NCBI RefSeq assembly: GCF_001029265.1
Contig: NZ_CP011856.1
Coordinates: 124,001 to 188,000, forward strand
Source: Spiroplasma eriocheiris
Lineage (GTDB): Bacteria > Bacillota_I > Bacilli_A > Mycoplasmatales > Mycoplasmataceae
Direction: 5' to 3'
DNA: 64,000 nt
Shown here: positions 20,416 through 31,029 of the stretch, piece after piece
Numbering within the stretch: position 1 is the first letter of the stretch
How the letters are laid out: each line of letters starts with the position of its first letter
The notes under the pieces: model-generated
The model's input: only the letters and a program-made list of their open reading frames with translations
Told to the model about the DNA's origin: nothing
Database searches by the model: none
Translations under genes and position numbers: made by a program

Positions 20416-21420
20416 ATGAAAGGTTTAGTTTTTAAAGATAAGGGTTTAATTGACTGAAGTGAGGTACCCACGCCAAAAATTATTAATGATGAAGATATTA
20501 TTGTAAAAATTGAGGAGTTTACTTTTTCACACGCTGATTACCGTCCTTATTTAGGAATGGATGACACGGTTGCTAAAAATACAATTATGGGCCATGAAGG
20601 AGTTGGCATTGTTAGTGCAATTGGGAAAAAAGTAACAACTTTAAAAGTTGGTGACCGGGTTGTTATTAGTTGTATTACCCATTGTAACCAATGCAAGTTT
20701 TGCCAACAAGGTTTATATGCTAATTGTCTAAACGCTGGTTTTATTTTGGGAACTAAGATTAACGGAACCCATGCTGAATATGTTAGAGTTCCCTATGGCG
20801 AATCTAGTGTTTATAAATTACCATCTGAAATTAGTACTGAACAAGGATTGATGCTATCAGATGTTTTATTAACAGCTTATGAAAATGTTATTTTAAAAGT
20901 TGATTTTAATAAAATTAATAATGTCGCATTAATTGGGGATGGTCCAATTGCCTTAGCAATCTTATTATTTTTAAATTCTTATCGTAAAAAAGTAACGGTT
21001 TTTGGTCATCACCGTGCTAAGTTAGAAGTTTTTAAAGATAATGGTGCTGAACAAATCATTAATAGTAAAGATAATGAGTTTGGAGACGAACAATATGATT
21101 TAGTAGTTGAATGTGTTGGAAATGATCGTGATACATTTAGTTTAGCTCAGCAATTAGTTGGCTTTAATGGTACTATTATTTCAATTGGGGTCTTTAAAAA
21201 ACCAGTTATTTTTAATCTTAATGAACTATGATATAAAAATATTACCATCAAAACTGGAATTTTAAATAATGGCGCGACGTTGGAAGTAATTAATGAAATT
21301 TTAGCAAAAAAACTAGATCCAAATGTTTTAGTTTCCCAGGTGTATAATAAAAATGAAGTAATGGAAGCTTTCAACCAATTTGAAAACAAAGACTATTTTA
21401 AAATAGTTGTCAAATTATAA
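20416..21420 (+). CDS. Zinc-type alcohol dehydrogenase family (MDR) oxidoreductase
   Basis: The 334-residue protein has the MDR layout: GHEGVGIV at residue 60, the structural zinc loop with Cys90, Cys93, Cys96 and Cys104, and a Rossmann domain (NVALIGDGPIALAILLF). Such enzymes oxidise alcohols or polyols with NAD(P). At the usual first catalytic zinc ligand (Cys), this protein has Ser38 in FSHAD, so the catalytic zinc site may be altered. A -10 TATAAT lies at 20383-20388 and AAAGAGGGA precedes the start. Substrate unknown. Confidence 0.85.
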
Positions 21421-21448
21421 TTGTAGAATAGAAGGAGTAATAATTAAG

Positions 21449-22435
21449 ATGGGTTTTTTTCAAAAAATAAAAGCAAAGCGGGAAGAAAAAAAACAAATTA
21501 AGTTAGAAAAAGCTTTAAAAAAAACGCGCCTTTCATTTTCAACAGACATTAAAAAACTAGCTAGTAAATATAAAGAATATGATGATGATTATTTAGAAGA
21601 ATTAGAGAATATTTTAATTGCTAGTGACATGGGAATGAACATGGTTTTACTAATTACAGATGAAATTCGTAAAAAAGTTAAAAAAGGATGATCAATTGAA
21701 GAAACCAATGATTATTTAGTAGAAGTAATTATGGATTTATACAACGACCCAAAGTCGCGCCAAAACAAACTAAATATTGAAGAGGGAAGATTAAATGTAA
21801 TTTTAATGGTTGGTGTTAATGGCAGTGGTAAAACAACTACAATCGCCAAATTAACTAAAAATTTTTTGGACCAAGGCAAAAAAGTTTTATTAGTTGCGGG
21901 TGATACCTTCCGGGCAGGGGCTGTTGAACAGTTAAACCAATGAGCAGTTCGCTTACATACTGAAATTGTGAAACCAGCCAAAGAATGGCAAGATCCAGCT
22001 AGTGTTATTTATGATGGAATTGCCAAAGCCAAAGCAGGGAAGTATGACTTTTTAATAATTGATACCGCCGGAAGACTCCAAAATAAAGTTAACTTAATGA
22101 ATGAATTAAATAAAATTAACCGAATTATTAAAAGAGAAATCCCAAGTGCCCCCCACGAAACCTTATTAGTTATTGATGGTGTAACTGGCCAAAATGGAAT
22201 TTCCCAAGCCAAAAACTTTTCTGAGGTAACAGATGTTAGCGGGATTGTATTAACAAAAATGGATGGTACCGCTAAAGGAGGAGTAGTCTTAGCAATTAAG
22301 GACCAACTAAATATTCCTGTAAAATTAATTGGCCTTGGTGAGCAACCAGATGATTTACAAGAGTTTGATATTGAACAATACATTTATAATTTAACAAAAG
22401 ATTTATTTGAAAGTGAAACCACTCCCGAAGAATAA
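21449..22435 (+). CDS. ftsY: Signal recognition particle receptor FtsY
   Basis: The 328-residue GTPase docks SRP-ribosome complexes at the membrane. It has the charged N-terminal segment, the NG domain with G1 [14 protein letters not shown] (about residue 122), [40 protein letters not shown] and GLGEQPDDL. The Mollicute form lacks a long A domain. Start ATG 21449 follows GAAGGAG. TAATG overlap with the next gene indicates translational coupling. Confidence 0.96.
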
Positions 22436-22755
22436 TGAAAGACCTTGAACGAACAAATTATCTAATTGATTTATATGATATATATAGTTCATTATTAACT
22501 CCAAAGCAAATTACCTACTTTAAATTATATTTCTTTGAAGATTATTCATTAAGTGAAATTGCCGAAATGCAAGTTGTCTCACGGAATGCTGTTTATGATT
22601 CGCTGCTAAAGATTAGCAAGGCATTAACAAAATTTGAAAATAGTTTAAAAATATGTTATAAACAGACACAACGCGAAAATTTATACCAAAAATATTATGA
22701 TACGAAAGAATGCCGGGAACTAATTGACAAATTAAAAAAAATTGAAGAAGATTAG
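22435..22755 (+). CDS. ylxM: YlxM-family helix-turn-helix protein
   Basis: The 106-residue protein has the sigma-70 region 4-like HTH of the YlxM/UPF0122 family (YDIYSSLLTPKQITYFKLYFFEDYSLSEIAEMQVVSRNAVYDSL, described here in two pieces). YlxM is thought to regulate or assist SRP genes and is usually beside ffh. Here it follows ftsY with a 1-nt overlap. Role in the SRP pathway is inferred from context. Confidence 0.85.
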   Translation: MKDLERTNYLIDLYDIYSSLLTPKQITYFKLYFFEDYSLSEIAEMQVVSRNAVYDSLLKISKALTKFENSLKICYKQTQRENLYQKYYDTKECRELIDKLKKIEED

Positions 22756-22765
22756 GAGAATAAGG

Positions 22766-23563
22766 ATGAAAATTTTAATGATTGGTGATATTTATGCAAA
22801 GGCAGGAAGAAAAGCACTTGAAGAGTATTTGCCTTTCATTATGAAAAAATATCAAATTCAATTTGTGGTTGCAAATGGTGAAAATACTAGTCATGGTAAA
22901 TCAATTTTACGAAAGCACTATGAAGAATTGAAAGCCCTGCAGGTTGATGTTATTACTTCCGGAAACCATATTTTTAAAAATCCCGAAGTTCCAAAATATA
23001 TTGAAGAGGTTGATGATTTATTAAAACCACTAAATATGAATCCGTATACTCCTGGCCCAGGAACTGTGGTGAAAAAAGTTGGCAATAAAACCGTTCGTGT
23101 CACTAATTTGATTGGTCGTAGTTTTATGGATCCTGCGGATAACCCGTATTATGCATTAGAGAAAATTGTGGCTGAGGATAATAGTGATTTGCATTTAGTT
23201 GATTTCCACGCGGAAGCAAGCGCTGAAAAATTAGCTTTAGCTTGAAATTTTGATGGCAAAATTACTTGTTTGGTAGGAACCCATACGCATGTGCAAACAA
23301 CAGATAATCGTATTTTACCAAGCGGAACTGCATATATTACTGATTTAGGAATGTGTGGTAGTTATAACTCAATTATTGGGGCTAATCCCGAAGAAGTTAT
23401 TTTAAAAGAAAAAACTGGTTTACCAAGTCGCTTTCAACCCGCAGAAGATTTAGATAATCTAATTTTTTCAGGAATTATTTTGGAAACTAATGATATTGAT
23501 AATTCTGTGGTTAAAATTGACCGAATTTTAATTACCCCTGATAATCAAGATGAATATAGATAG
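22766..23563 (+). CDS. YmdB-family calcineurin-like phosphodiesterase
   Basis: The 265-residue metallophosphoesterase has GDIYAKAGRKAL, VANGENTSHGKSI, SGNHIF, DFHAEASAEK and GTHTHVQT, the ligand motifs of the TIGR00282/YmdB family. Members hydrolyse 2',3'-cyclic nucleotides and affect RNA turnover. AGGAGAATAAGG just upstream of ATG 22766 sets the start. The gene lies in the ftsY-ylxM run with short spacers. One TGA is read as Trp. Confidence 0.9.
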
Positions 23564-23574
23564 GAGTAAAGTTA

Positions 23575-24513
23575 ATGAGTCAATTAATTACGATTAAAAT
23601 GACAATTGGAATTGTGTTTGGAATTTTAGGTTTTGCTTTATTATGTTATTTTATTAGTCGCTTTTATAAATTATTTTCCAAACGAGTAAAGGTAACCGAA
23701 GTACAGTTGCCAGAACTAATTGATAATAAGTATTTTATTAGTGCTGATCAATACCAATTCTCTGTGTTAGGAGAAATTAATAAGAAGGGGCAGGAAATTA
23801 TCTTAGGAATCCATGATATTTATGGGAACAAAAATGATTTTGCTAGTTTAGTTAATAATCAGAATTTAAATGCTGAAATTTCATTTCTTAGTTTTAATCA
23901 ACGAAATATTGGAGATAATGATTACTACCAAACAAAGAATATTGGAATTTTAATAAATGATGTTTTAATGGCAATTGAAGTTATTAAAAATAAATATGAA
24001 AACCAAACAATTACTTTATTATTAGAAGGCTATAGTTGTGGTTTAGTTAATTACTTGTTACGAAAAACAAGACATATTACCAAAATAATTTTAGTTAATC
24101 CAATCACCAATAAAAAAACAATGCGCTTTTCTTTTTTTAGTAAAATTAGTATTTTCTTTAGCTTTTTATTTTATTTAAATAAAACTTTAAATATTAATAT
24201 TGATTATCATTATTTTACTAATAACCAAGAGTATATTGCAAAGATGAAAGCCAATCCCCAACAATATTTTTTAAACCAAATTTTACAAGTTAAGCAAATT
24301 AATAAAAAAATTATCAAGAAATTAAATAACTTATCGGTTAAAACCTTATTATTGCAAAGTAATGGTGATAAGTTTTATGCCCCCAAACGGTTGGCAAAAA
24401 TAACTAATTCCGATGTTACAATAAGTAGTTTTGATAATGATAATCATTTTATTTTTATTGATAATCTTGATGAAAAAGTAATTAATACAATAAATGACTT
24501 TGTACAAAATTAA
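23575..24513 (+). CDS. Membrane-anchored alpha/beta hydrolase
   Basis: A hydrophobic N-terminal segment (residues 9-30) would anchor the protein. The rest follows an alpha/beta hydrolase pattern: nucleophile elbow GYSCG (Ser154), an acid in SNGDKFYAPKRL and a His in DNHFIFIDN near the C-terminus. GIHDIYGNKNDF could provide the oxyanion strand. The likely role is a serine esterase or lysophospholipase acting near the membrane. It ends the ftsY run before a strong convergent terminator. Substrate not determinable. Confidence 0.75.
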   Translation: MSQLITIKMTIGIVFGILGFALLCYFISRFYKLFSKRVKVTEVQLPELIDNKYFISADQYQFSVLGEINKKGQEIILGIHDIYGNKNDFASLVNNQNLNAEISFLSFNQRNIGDNDYYQTKNIGILINDVLMAIEVIKNKYENQTITLLLEGYSCGLVNYLLRKTRHITKIILVNPITNKKTMRFSFFSKISIFFSFLFYLNKTLNINIDYHYFTNNQEYIAKMKANPQQYFLNQILQVKQINKKIIKKLNNLSVKTLLLQSNGDKFYAPKRLAKITNSDVTISSFDNDNHFIFIDNLDEKVINTINDFVQN

Positions 24514-24542
24514 AAAGTTTGGAAGTTAACTTCCAAACTTTT
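24513..24542. terminator. Bidirectional terminator between convergent genes
   Basis: A 30-nt perfect palindrome (AAAAGTTTGGAAGTT and its complement) ends with T runs on both strands and overlaps both stop codons. Confidence 0.92.
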
Positions 24543-24972
24543 ATTTTTTACTTAATTCGTTTGATAAAAAGGTTAAGGTTTCTAATAAATCATTTTGTTG
24601 GTGATCGGGAATTAACGCTAATAATTGCTTATTAAGTACTGATGAAATTTCGATAAATTTTTCAGCAACCATTCTCCCCTTTGGTGTTAATTCTAACCAA
24701 CTAATTCTTTTATCTTTTTGACAACGTTGATGGCTAATATAACCTAATTTTTTTAAACGATTAATTTTTCGACTCATTCCAGCTTTTGTTTGGTTAGAAA
24801 TTTTTGATAATTCTGTCATTTTAGTGGTTAGATTATTTTGCATATATAACAAGATTGGTCCATCTGTTGGTTCAATATCAAAATAGTTTGCCTGGGTTAA
24901 AAACTCACTAACTAGCGAATCAATATCCTTATTAATTTTTCGCAGAACAAACATTAATTCATTAAATAACAT
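24541..24972 (-). CDS. MarR-family transcriptional regulator
   Basis: The 143-residue protein has the winged-helix core of MarR repressors: MTELSKISNQTKAGMSRKI, INRLKKLGYISHQRCQKDKR with the wing, and LTPKGRMVAEKFIEI. Start ATG 24972 has AGGTG 7 nt upstream, better than GTG 24981. It follows the nitroreductase gene on the same strand, 60 nt away, so both are probably one operon. Two similar palindromes sit at the operon promoter, which suggests that this protein represses its own operon. Ligand unknown. Confidence 0.88.
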   Translation of the reverse strand: MLFNELMFVLRKINKDIDSLVSEFLTQANYFDIEPTDGPILLYMQNNLTTKMTELSKISNQTKAGMSRKINRLKKLGYISHQRCQKDKRISWLELTPKGRMVAEKFIEISSVLNKQLLALIPDHQQNDLLETLTFLSNELSKK

Positions 24973-25033
24973 TATTATCACCTACTTAAATTCTACCAAA
25001 AATTATTGGAAAAAGGGAATAACAACTTTGAAC

Positions 25034-25666
25034 TTAGATTTCTTGGGCAAAGTCATCATGTGAAATTCTAGTTCTTGGGAATGCTACCATTGGTTCGTTT
25101 GTATCATAATATCCTAAACTAATTAAAAGAGTTGGATGATAGCGATTTTTATCGAGAACATCATATTTAGCTAGGATTTTTTCTAAGGCTTGTGGATCAA
25201 ACCCGGTCATTACATTTGACCCAATTTGTAAATCAGCTGCTTGTAAAGTAATAAATCCTGCTGCAATGTATGTTTGGTGGTCAGAAAATGAGTTCGCATC
25301 AACTGCACCATTAATAACACCTTGCACGGCTTGAACATAACCATTTACCATTTCTGATGGTAATCAACGGCTAAAACGTTCTGTTAAGAACTCAGTATCA
25401 CTAGCATACTCCCCATTTGCTGCTAATAATACTAAAGTAACAGGGGCAGTATTAATTTTTTTATGATTTCCTTCTAATACTGCTGGTAAAATTGCCTTTT
25501 TAGCATCATCACTTTTAATAGCTACGACTTTAACAGGTTCAACACCATAGGCACTTGGTGCTAATCTTCCTGCCTCAATAATAGCATTTAAATCTTCCTC
25601 TGAAATTGGTTTGTTAATATATGATTTAACTGCTTTTCTTCAATTTATTGCATCTTTTACTGACAT
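25034..25666 (-). CDS. Nitroreductase-family FMN oxidoreductase
   Basis: The 210-residue protein starts MSVKDAINWRKAVKSYINK and carries APSAYGVEPVKVVAI and LQAADLQIGSNVMTGFDPQ, typical for FMN-binding nitroreductases that reduce nitro compounds or quinones with NAD(P)H. Trp codons are TGA at the N-terminus (RWLP also). It is first in a two-gene unit with marR, a pairing known for redox or electrophile detoxification. Confidence 0.9.
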
Positions 25667-25688
25667 TGTAATTTTCCTTTCCTTAATT

Positions 25689-25742
25689 GGTTGATGTGTT
25701 AACCATTATCATTTTAGCATTATTAGTTAACATGTCAACTAA
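25689..25742 (-). promoter_or_regulatory. nitroreductase-marR promoter with two palindromic operators
   Basis: On the minus strand, -35 TTGACA (25733-25738) and -10 TAAAAT (25711-25716) are 16 nt apart. Palindrome TTAGTTAACATGTCAACTAA (25723-25742) covers the -35. A second, GGTTGATGTGTTAACC (25689-25704), lies at the expected transcription start. Their 14-nt cores differ at only two positions when one is reversed. This geometry is that of a MarR repressor blocking polymerase. Confidence 0.75.
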
Positions 25743-25832
25743 TTTTTAAAAGAATTTTAAAAAATAAATTTATTTTTATTTAAAAAATATCAGATTTTAC
25801 GGTATAATTTTTTTGTTGTTAATAGCAACTAA

Positions 25833-25942
25833 AACTTATTCAGAAGTGGTTAGCACGCTAAGCAGTAATCCACTAGCAACCCTATATAGAAATTATAGAA
25901 GGTGCTTTTAGCAGGGCATATGATAGCTATCAATAAGGTTTA
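25833..25942 (+). ncRNA. S-box-like (SAM-I clan) riboswitch upstream of metK
   Basis: P1 joins AACTTATT (25833-25840) to AATAAGGTT (25932-25940). Inside are a GTGG/CCAC stem, GCAACC (25876-25881), a CTATA/TATAG stem-loop, AAGGTGC (25899-25905) and another hairpin. GCAACC plus AAGGTGC plus P1 ending in ATAAG is the S-box signature, but the GAGGGA/GATGAA kink-turn part is not canonical. A promoter -10 TATAAT lies at 25803-25808. Position in front of metK supports a SAM sensor. Confidence 0.65.
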
Positions 25943-26004
25943 TTAGTTATTTAAAAATCTTAAACTTATTAATTTTTTTGATAATCATATTTCTGATAAA
26001 GTAA

Positions 26005-26034
26005 ACTAATTAGCCATTAACTAATTATTTTTTT
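26005..26034 (+). terminator. Candidate riboswitch terminator before metK
   Basis: TAATTAG (26007-26013) and CTAATTA (26021-26027) form a hairpin followed by seven T, ending 28 nt before metK. AACTAAT (26004-26010) can instead pair with ATTAGTT (25942-25948), next to riboswitch P1, giving a possible antiterminator. Confidence 0.65.
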
Positions 26035-26062
26035 AGTTAACTTATTTGGGAGAGGATTTATT

Positions 26063-27217
26063 ATGGTATTACAAGAAAAGATATTATTTACATCAGAGTC
26101 GGTTTCCGAAGGTCATCCGGATAAAATTTGTGATCAAATTTCGGATGCAATTTTGGATGCATGTTTAACACAAGACCCAAATTCACGGGTAGCTTGTGAG
26201 TGTTTTATTACAACAAATCGTTTAATTATTGGAGGAGAAATTACAACTGAAGCACGTGTTGATTATGAACAAATTGCGCGGAATGTTTTAAAAGCAATTG
26301 GTTATGATGATGAAGAATGGGGAATTAATTGAGAAACTTGTCAAATTGAAATCTTAATTAATATACAATCACCAGACATTGCTATGGGTGTTAACAAAAA
26401 AGGAGCTGGTGACCAAGGAATTATGTTTGGCTATGCTACAAATGAATCAGATAATTACATGCCTTTAGCAATTTCAATTGCGCATGACTTGGTCAAAAGA
26501 GCCAGCGCATTACGTAAACAAGGTTTATTTTTCCAAGCCCGCCCGGATATGAAGTCACAAGTGACCTTAGATCTTACTAATCAAAAAAATATTTTGGTTG
26601 ATACAATTCTAATGTCAATTCAACATCATCCTGATATTGATGAAAATGCGTTTAAAGAATATATTAAAAATGAAATTATGATTCCGGTTATTAAAAAATA
26701 TCGCTTAAATGAGGATTTTAAAGTTTTAATTAATCCAACTGGTCGTTTTGTAATTGGCGGTCCCAAGGGTGATACAGGATTAACCGGACGTAAAATTATT
26801 GTTGATACTTATGGGGGTTATGCCCGCCATGGGGGGGGTGCTTTTTCTGGGAAAGATGGTACTAAAGTTGATCGTAGTGGGGCTTATATGGCCCGTTATG
26901 TTGCTAAGAATGTGGTTGGAGCTGGGTTAGCAGACCGTTGTGAAATTCAGTTATCTTATGCAATTGGTATTGCAGAACCAATCTCAATTTATATTGATAC
27001 ATTTGGTACTAATTACATTCCAAATAATGTTATTTTAAAAGCCGTTGAAGAAGTATTTGACTTTTCCCCAACCGCAATGATTAAAAATCTTGAATTACAA
27101 AAGCCAATTTTTCAGCAAACAGCCACTTATGGTCATTTTGGTCGCCCTAGTCACGAGCTACCATGGGAAAGATTAGATAAAATTCATTTGTTAACAAAAT
27201 ATATTATTTTGCCCTAG
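26063..27217 (+). CDS. metK: S-adenosylmethionine synthetase
   Basis: The 384-residue enzyme makes SAM from methionine and ATP. Motifs: [18 protein letters not shown] at residue 12, [45 protein letters not shown], and the C-terminal TYGHFGR. One TGA (26330-26332) is Trp. GGGAGAGG sits 8 nt before the start. Expression is probably controlled by the S-box-like leader. SAM here serves methylations and the radical-SAM enzyme NrdG encoded downstream in the window. Confidence 0.97.
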
Positions 27218-27265
27218 TTTATTGATATAATTAGCATAGAATTAACAATTAATGGGAGAAATATT

Positions 27266-28093
27266 ATGGCATATAAATTAATTGCATTAGATTTGGATGG
27301 CACAACTGTCAAACGAAAAAATAAAATTTCAAAGCAAAATGTTAAAACAATTAAATGAGCATTACAAAATGATATTAAAATTATTATTGCAACTGGTCGA
27401 AGTATTAAAGCAATTAAAACAGTAGCTGATAAATTAGGGGTGATCAATTATGACTTGCCCGTAATTGGTTTTAATGGTGGCGTTATTTATGATTTTTTAA
27501 ACAATCGAATAATAAAACAAAACTCTTTTTCAACGGTCGAAGCTCAAGATGTTTTTACTATTGCTAATAAAAATAAAGTGCAACTATGAGCATATTCAGT
27601 TAAAGATGATGATTTAGCATATGTCAATACTAACCGGGGATTAATGGTTAAATGAATGAGTTGACATACAAAACGTAAACGCGTGTTATATAACAAAGTA
27701 GTTAATTTCAATGATGAAGTCTTTAAATTTGTTGTAAGTGGTAACAAACCAAATGTTCTTGCTTTTAAAGAAGAAATTTTAGCGAAGTATCAATTTAATA
27801 TTTTTGACTGGTCCTATGTTTCTAAATCAAAATTAAATCTTGAAGTTTCTCCTTTAAATACTGATAAAAAAGATGCCGTTGAATATATTGCAAAGATGTA
27901 TGATATTAAGCAAGAAGAAGTCATTGCGATGGGAGATGGTTCAAATGATCGCGAAATGTTAAAATGAGCAGGTTTAGGAATCGCGATGGGTAATGCTAAA
28001 CAAGATATTAAAAATATTGCCAATGAAGTCACTCATCATCATAAAAAATCAGGAGTAGCACGAGCAATTAAAAAACATCTTAATAATAAATAA
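27266..28093 (+). CDS. Cof-type HAD-IIB phosphatase
   Basis: The 275-residue protein has ALDLDGTTV (nucleophile Asp about residue 8), IIATGRSIKAIK, and GDGSNDREMLK. It differs from the 5.7-7.4 kb pair and is not their recent duplicate. A -10 TATAAT (27226-27231) lies just after metK, and no terminator is seen between, so it may be transcribed with metK as well. Substrate unknown; one of four HAD-IIB genes in this window. Confidence 0.88.
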
Positions 28094-28121
28094 AAAAATC
28101 ACTATGCAAGTGATTTTTTTA
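28094..28121. terminator. Bidirectional terminator
   Basis: AAAAATCACT / AGTGATTTTT hairpin between the converging HAD and TSUP genes, with T runs on both strands. Confidence 0.88.
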
Positions 28122-29180
28122 TGGTTGTGTTTGTTTGCGCGTTCGTTTTTTATTTTTAACATATTCATAAATCATCATTCCGGCGGTGTATCAAATTACC
28201 ACAATGATTAACCAAGTTAAAATGTTAACAAATTCATCTTTATTAAGGCCTAATCCTTTTTGAATTCCAATAAAAACAATTAAATAGGCGCAAATAACCC
28301 CAAATGAACCGCCAATTGTAAAAGCTAATGATGGTTTAATTTCATAATTTTGGTCTTTAATAAATCGTAAGGCACCAATGGGCATTAAAAAGGCAGCGGA
28401 ACCCATCATAATAGGAAAGGCACAAATCGCACTTAACCCTAATAAGTAAGTAACAGCCATCGCGGGAGCATAAATTCCTACTCCTAAGGACATTAGGGCT
28501 CCTAAGATAAAGAACACAATTGCTCCCACCAGATATTTCCATCATATTTGTAAGGAATCAGCATTCCCAGGACTGGGCATGACACCAACTTGCTTTTGAC
28601 CTAATAAAATAATAATTGAGATAATAATTAATACAATACTAATAAAAATTTGAGCCCAACCTAATTTTATTTTATTAGCAAACATTGCTCCTAAGTATGA
28701 TCCAATTGAAGCCGCCGCAATTAAAACAACAAGGGTTAGTCACTCAACTTTTACCAACGAAATAAAAATAATTGCTTCTAAACAGGTTGGCACTGCATGC
28801 CCAATATTTAAAGTCCCTAAGATTTTTTTATTATTTTTTATTTGTTTAGTTAATTTTAATAAAACAATACTAATTGCAAATGAACCAATCCCAATAGTAT
28901 CAAAAAAATCAGCAATGAATCCAATAATTCCTAATTTTCATATTCGTTGTCTAATGTTATTATCAAATTCGCCAACGCTTTTTTCTGTCTGATCATAGGA
29001 CGGATAACTTTTCGTAATTAAATAATATACAAAAATTCCGACAAAGCATAATAATACTAAACTTATTATAGTAGATGTTAATGTTGGCTGCCAAATATTT
29101 GTAAAATATAGCGTGATTAAAAAAATAATTAAAATAATTGGAATGCTTAATAAACTTCAATAAAGGATTTTTTTCTGCAT
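28119..29180 (-). CDS. TSUP (TauE/SafE) family membrane permease
   Basis: Reading TGA as Trp gives 353 residues with about eight hydrophobic segments. GFIADFFDTIGIGSF in the first half and GALMSLGVGIYAPAM in the second are the two repeated glycine-rich motifs of the TauE/SafE exporter family (sulfite, sulfonates or other anions). The C-terminus is basic (KNKKRTRKQTQP). The start ATG 29180 has AGAAAGAAA upstream. The TATAAT on the minus strand at 29237-29242 is its likely -10. Substrate unknown. Confidence 0.85.
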
Positions 29181-29311
29181 ATTATGTTTCTTTCTGCTAA
29201 ATATAATCATAATTATTATATTATTAATGGAATAATTATACCATATATAAATTTGACATTAAAATAATATGAAATTTTAAAATATTTTTTATAAAAAAGA
29301 TGGCTTAATTA

Positions 29312-29339
29312 TTGATATTTTTACATTTTTCCCTATAAT
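29312..29339 (+). promoter_or_regulatory. Promoter of the polyamine transport operon
   Basis: -35 TTGATA (29312-29317), 16-nt spacer, -10 TATAAT (29334-29339). The first gene starts at 29405 behind AAGGAGGG. Confidence 0.75.
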
Positions 29340-29404
29340 TAACTTAAATGAAAATTAAAAAACAAAAAGTTTAGTATAACTAAACAAGATAAGGAGGGAA
29401 ATTA

Positions 29405-29938
29405 ATGAAAATTGGTGAAAAAATTAAATTATTACGTCAAAAAAGTAATTTAACCATTGAAGAGTTAGCTAATCGCTGTGAGTTAACAAAAGGATTTATT
29501 AGCCAAATTGAACGCGATATTTCCTCCCCAAGTATTGAAACTTTAGAAAGTATTTTAGAGGTTTTAGGCACCAATTTAGGCGATTTTTTTAAGCAGGAAA
29601 AAAACCGAAAGTTTGTGTATGGTGTTGAAGATCATTATGAAGTTGAGCAAGATAATTATCGCATTGAATGGTTAATTCCAAATGCGCAAGCAAATGAATT
29701 AGAGCCAATTTTAATTCAAATTAAACCGTATAGTGAATCTCAAAAGTTGTTACCTTTTGAAGGGGAGATCTTTGGTTATGTCCTGTACGGGGAAGTCAGT
29801 GTCTATAGTGGAACAAAATTTCAAAAAGCTTATGAAAAAGATAGTTTTTATTTATATGGTAATAATCAACATTATTTAAAAAATAATAGTAATAAAATTG
29901 CGGAAGTACTCTGAATTTCAACTCCGCCTGTATTTTAA
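29405..29938 (+). CDS. XRE-family regulator with cupin domain
   Basis: The 177-residue protein has an N-terminal XRE HTH (IGEKIKLLRQKSNLTIEELA, then LTKGFISQIERDISSPSIETL) and a C-terminal cupin barrel (about 90-177). This HTH-cupin (PuuR/SinR-like) architecture is usual at the head of pot operons in Firmicutes, where the cupin may sense polyamines. potA follows 30 nt later on the same strand. It is probably an autoregulator of the operon (inference from position). Confidence 0.88.
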
Positions 29939-29968
29939 TTAGCAAATGAGAGAAAGGAAAAAACAACA

Positions 29969-31021
29969 TTGGAAAAAAATATTTTAGAATTACGTAATAT
30001 TTCTAAACAATATGATGGAAAGGTTATTTTAAAAGGAATTAGTGTCAATATTAAAGAAGGTGAGTTTGTAACTTTATTAGGACCTTCTGGGTGTGGTAAA
30101 ACAACAACTTTACGTTTAATTGGTGGTTTTGAAAAACCAGATAGTGGTGAAATGCTCTTTGAAGGGAAAAACTGATTAAAAGTTGCTGCCAATAAGCGAG
30201 AAGTTAATACTGTTTTTCAAAATTATGCGTTATTTCCCCATATGAATGTTTTTGATAATATTGCGTATGGTTTAAAAATTAAAAAGAAAAAATTTGATTT
30301 TATTAAACGAGAAGTTCGACGTTTTTTACGTTTAGTTGGTTTAGATGGTTTTGCAGATGCTCGGATTGAATCATTGTCCGGGGGTCAAAAACAACGAGTA
30401 GCGCTCGCACGGGCTTTAATTAATCGTCCCCGCATTTTATTATTAGATGAACCAATGTCAGCATTAGATGTTAAACTTCGCAAAAAAATGCAAAGTGAAT
30501 TAAAAGCTTTGCAAGAAGAAATTGGGATTACTTTTATTTTAGTAACCCATGACCAAGAAGAAGCCTTAACATTATCTGACCGGGTTATTGTGATGAATAA
30601 AGGAGCAATCCAACAAGTAGGAACTCCTAGTGAAATTTATAATGAACCAGAAAACTTGTGAACAGCACAATTTATTGGTGATTCCAATATTATTTCCGAT
30701 GCCATTTTTGTCAAGGATTATTTAGTTAAAATTGATGGCAAAAAATTCCCGTGTTTAGACCGGGGATTTGGGGAAAATGAAGATCGGATTGATATTATTA
30801 TTCGCCCGGAAGATATTGATATTGTCGCAAAGGGTGAAGGTTATTTTAATGGAACGGTGGAGTCATTAAATTTTAAGGGTGTCCATTGAGAAATTGTGGT
30901 GGCAACTAAACATCGAAAATATTTGATTCATACTACCGACCATGTTGAAGAAGAGAGCGAAGTTGCGGTAAAGTGAAATCCCGAAGATATTCACGTTATG
31001 TGGAAAGAAATTGACGATTAG
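29969..31021 (+). CDS. potA: Spermidine/putrescine ABC transporter ATPase
   Basis: The 350-residue ATPase has Walker A GPSGCGKT (38-45), signature [15 protein letters not shown], Walker [12 protein letters not shown] and switch VTHDQEEA, followed by a C-terminal regulatory TOBE-like part ([11 protein letters not shown]). The start appears to be TTG 29969: the frame has no ATG between the upstream stop and the conserved N-terminus, and AGAAAGGA lies 11 nt before. It energises the PotB/PotC pore. potB starts 8 nt after its stop. Confidence 0.94.
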
Positions 31022-31029
31022 GTTTCGTA

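Noticed and set aside
25833-26034. T-box leader for metK
   Set aside because: The T-box core GGGTGG-ACCGCG is not present, whereas GCAACC and AAGGTGC fit the S-box.
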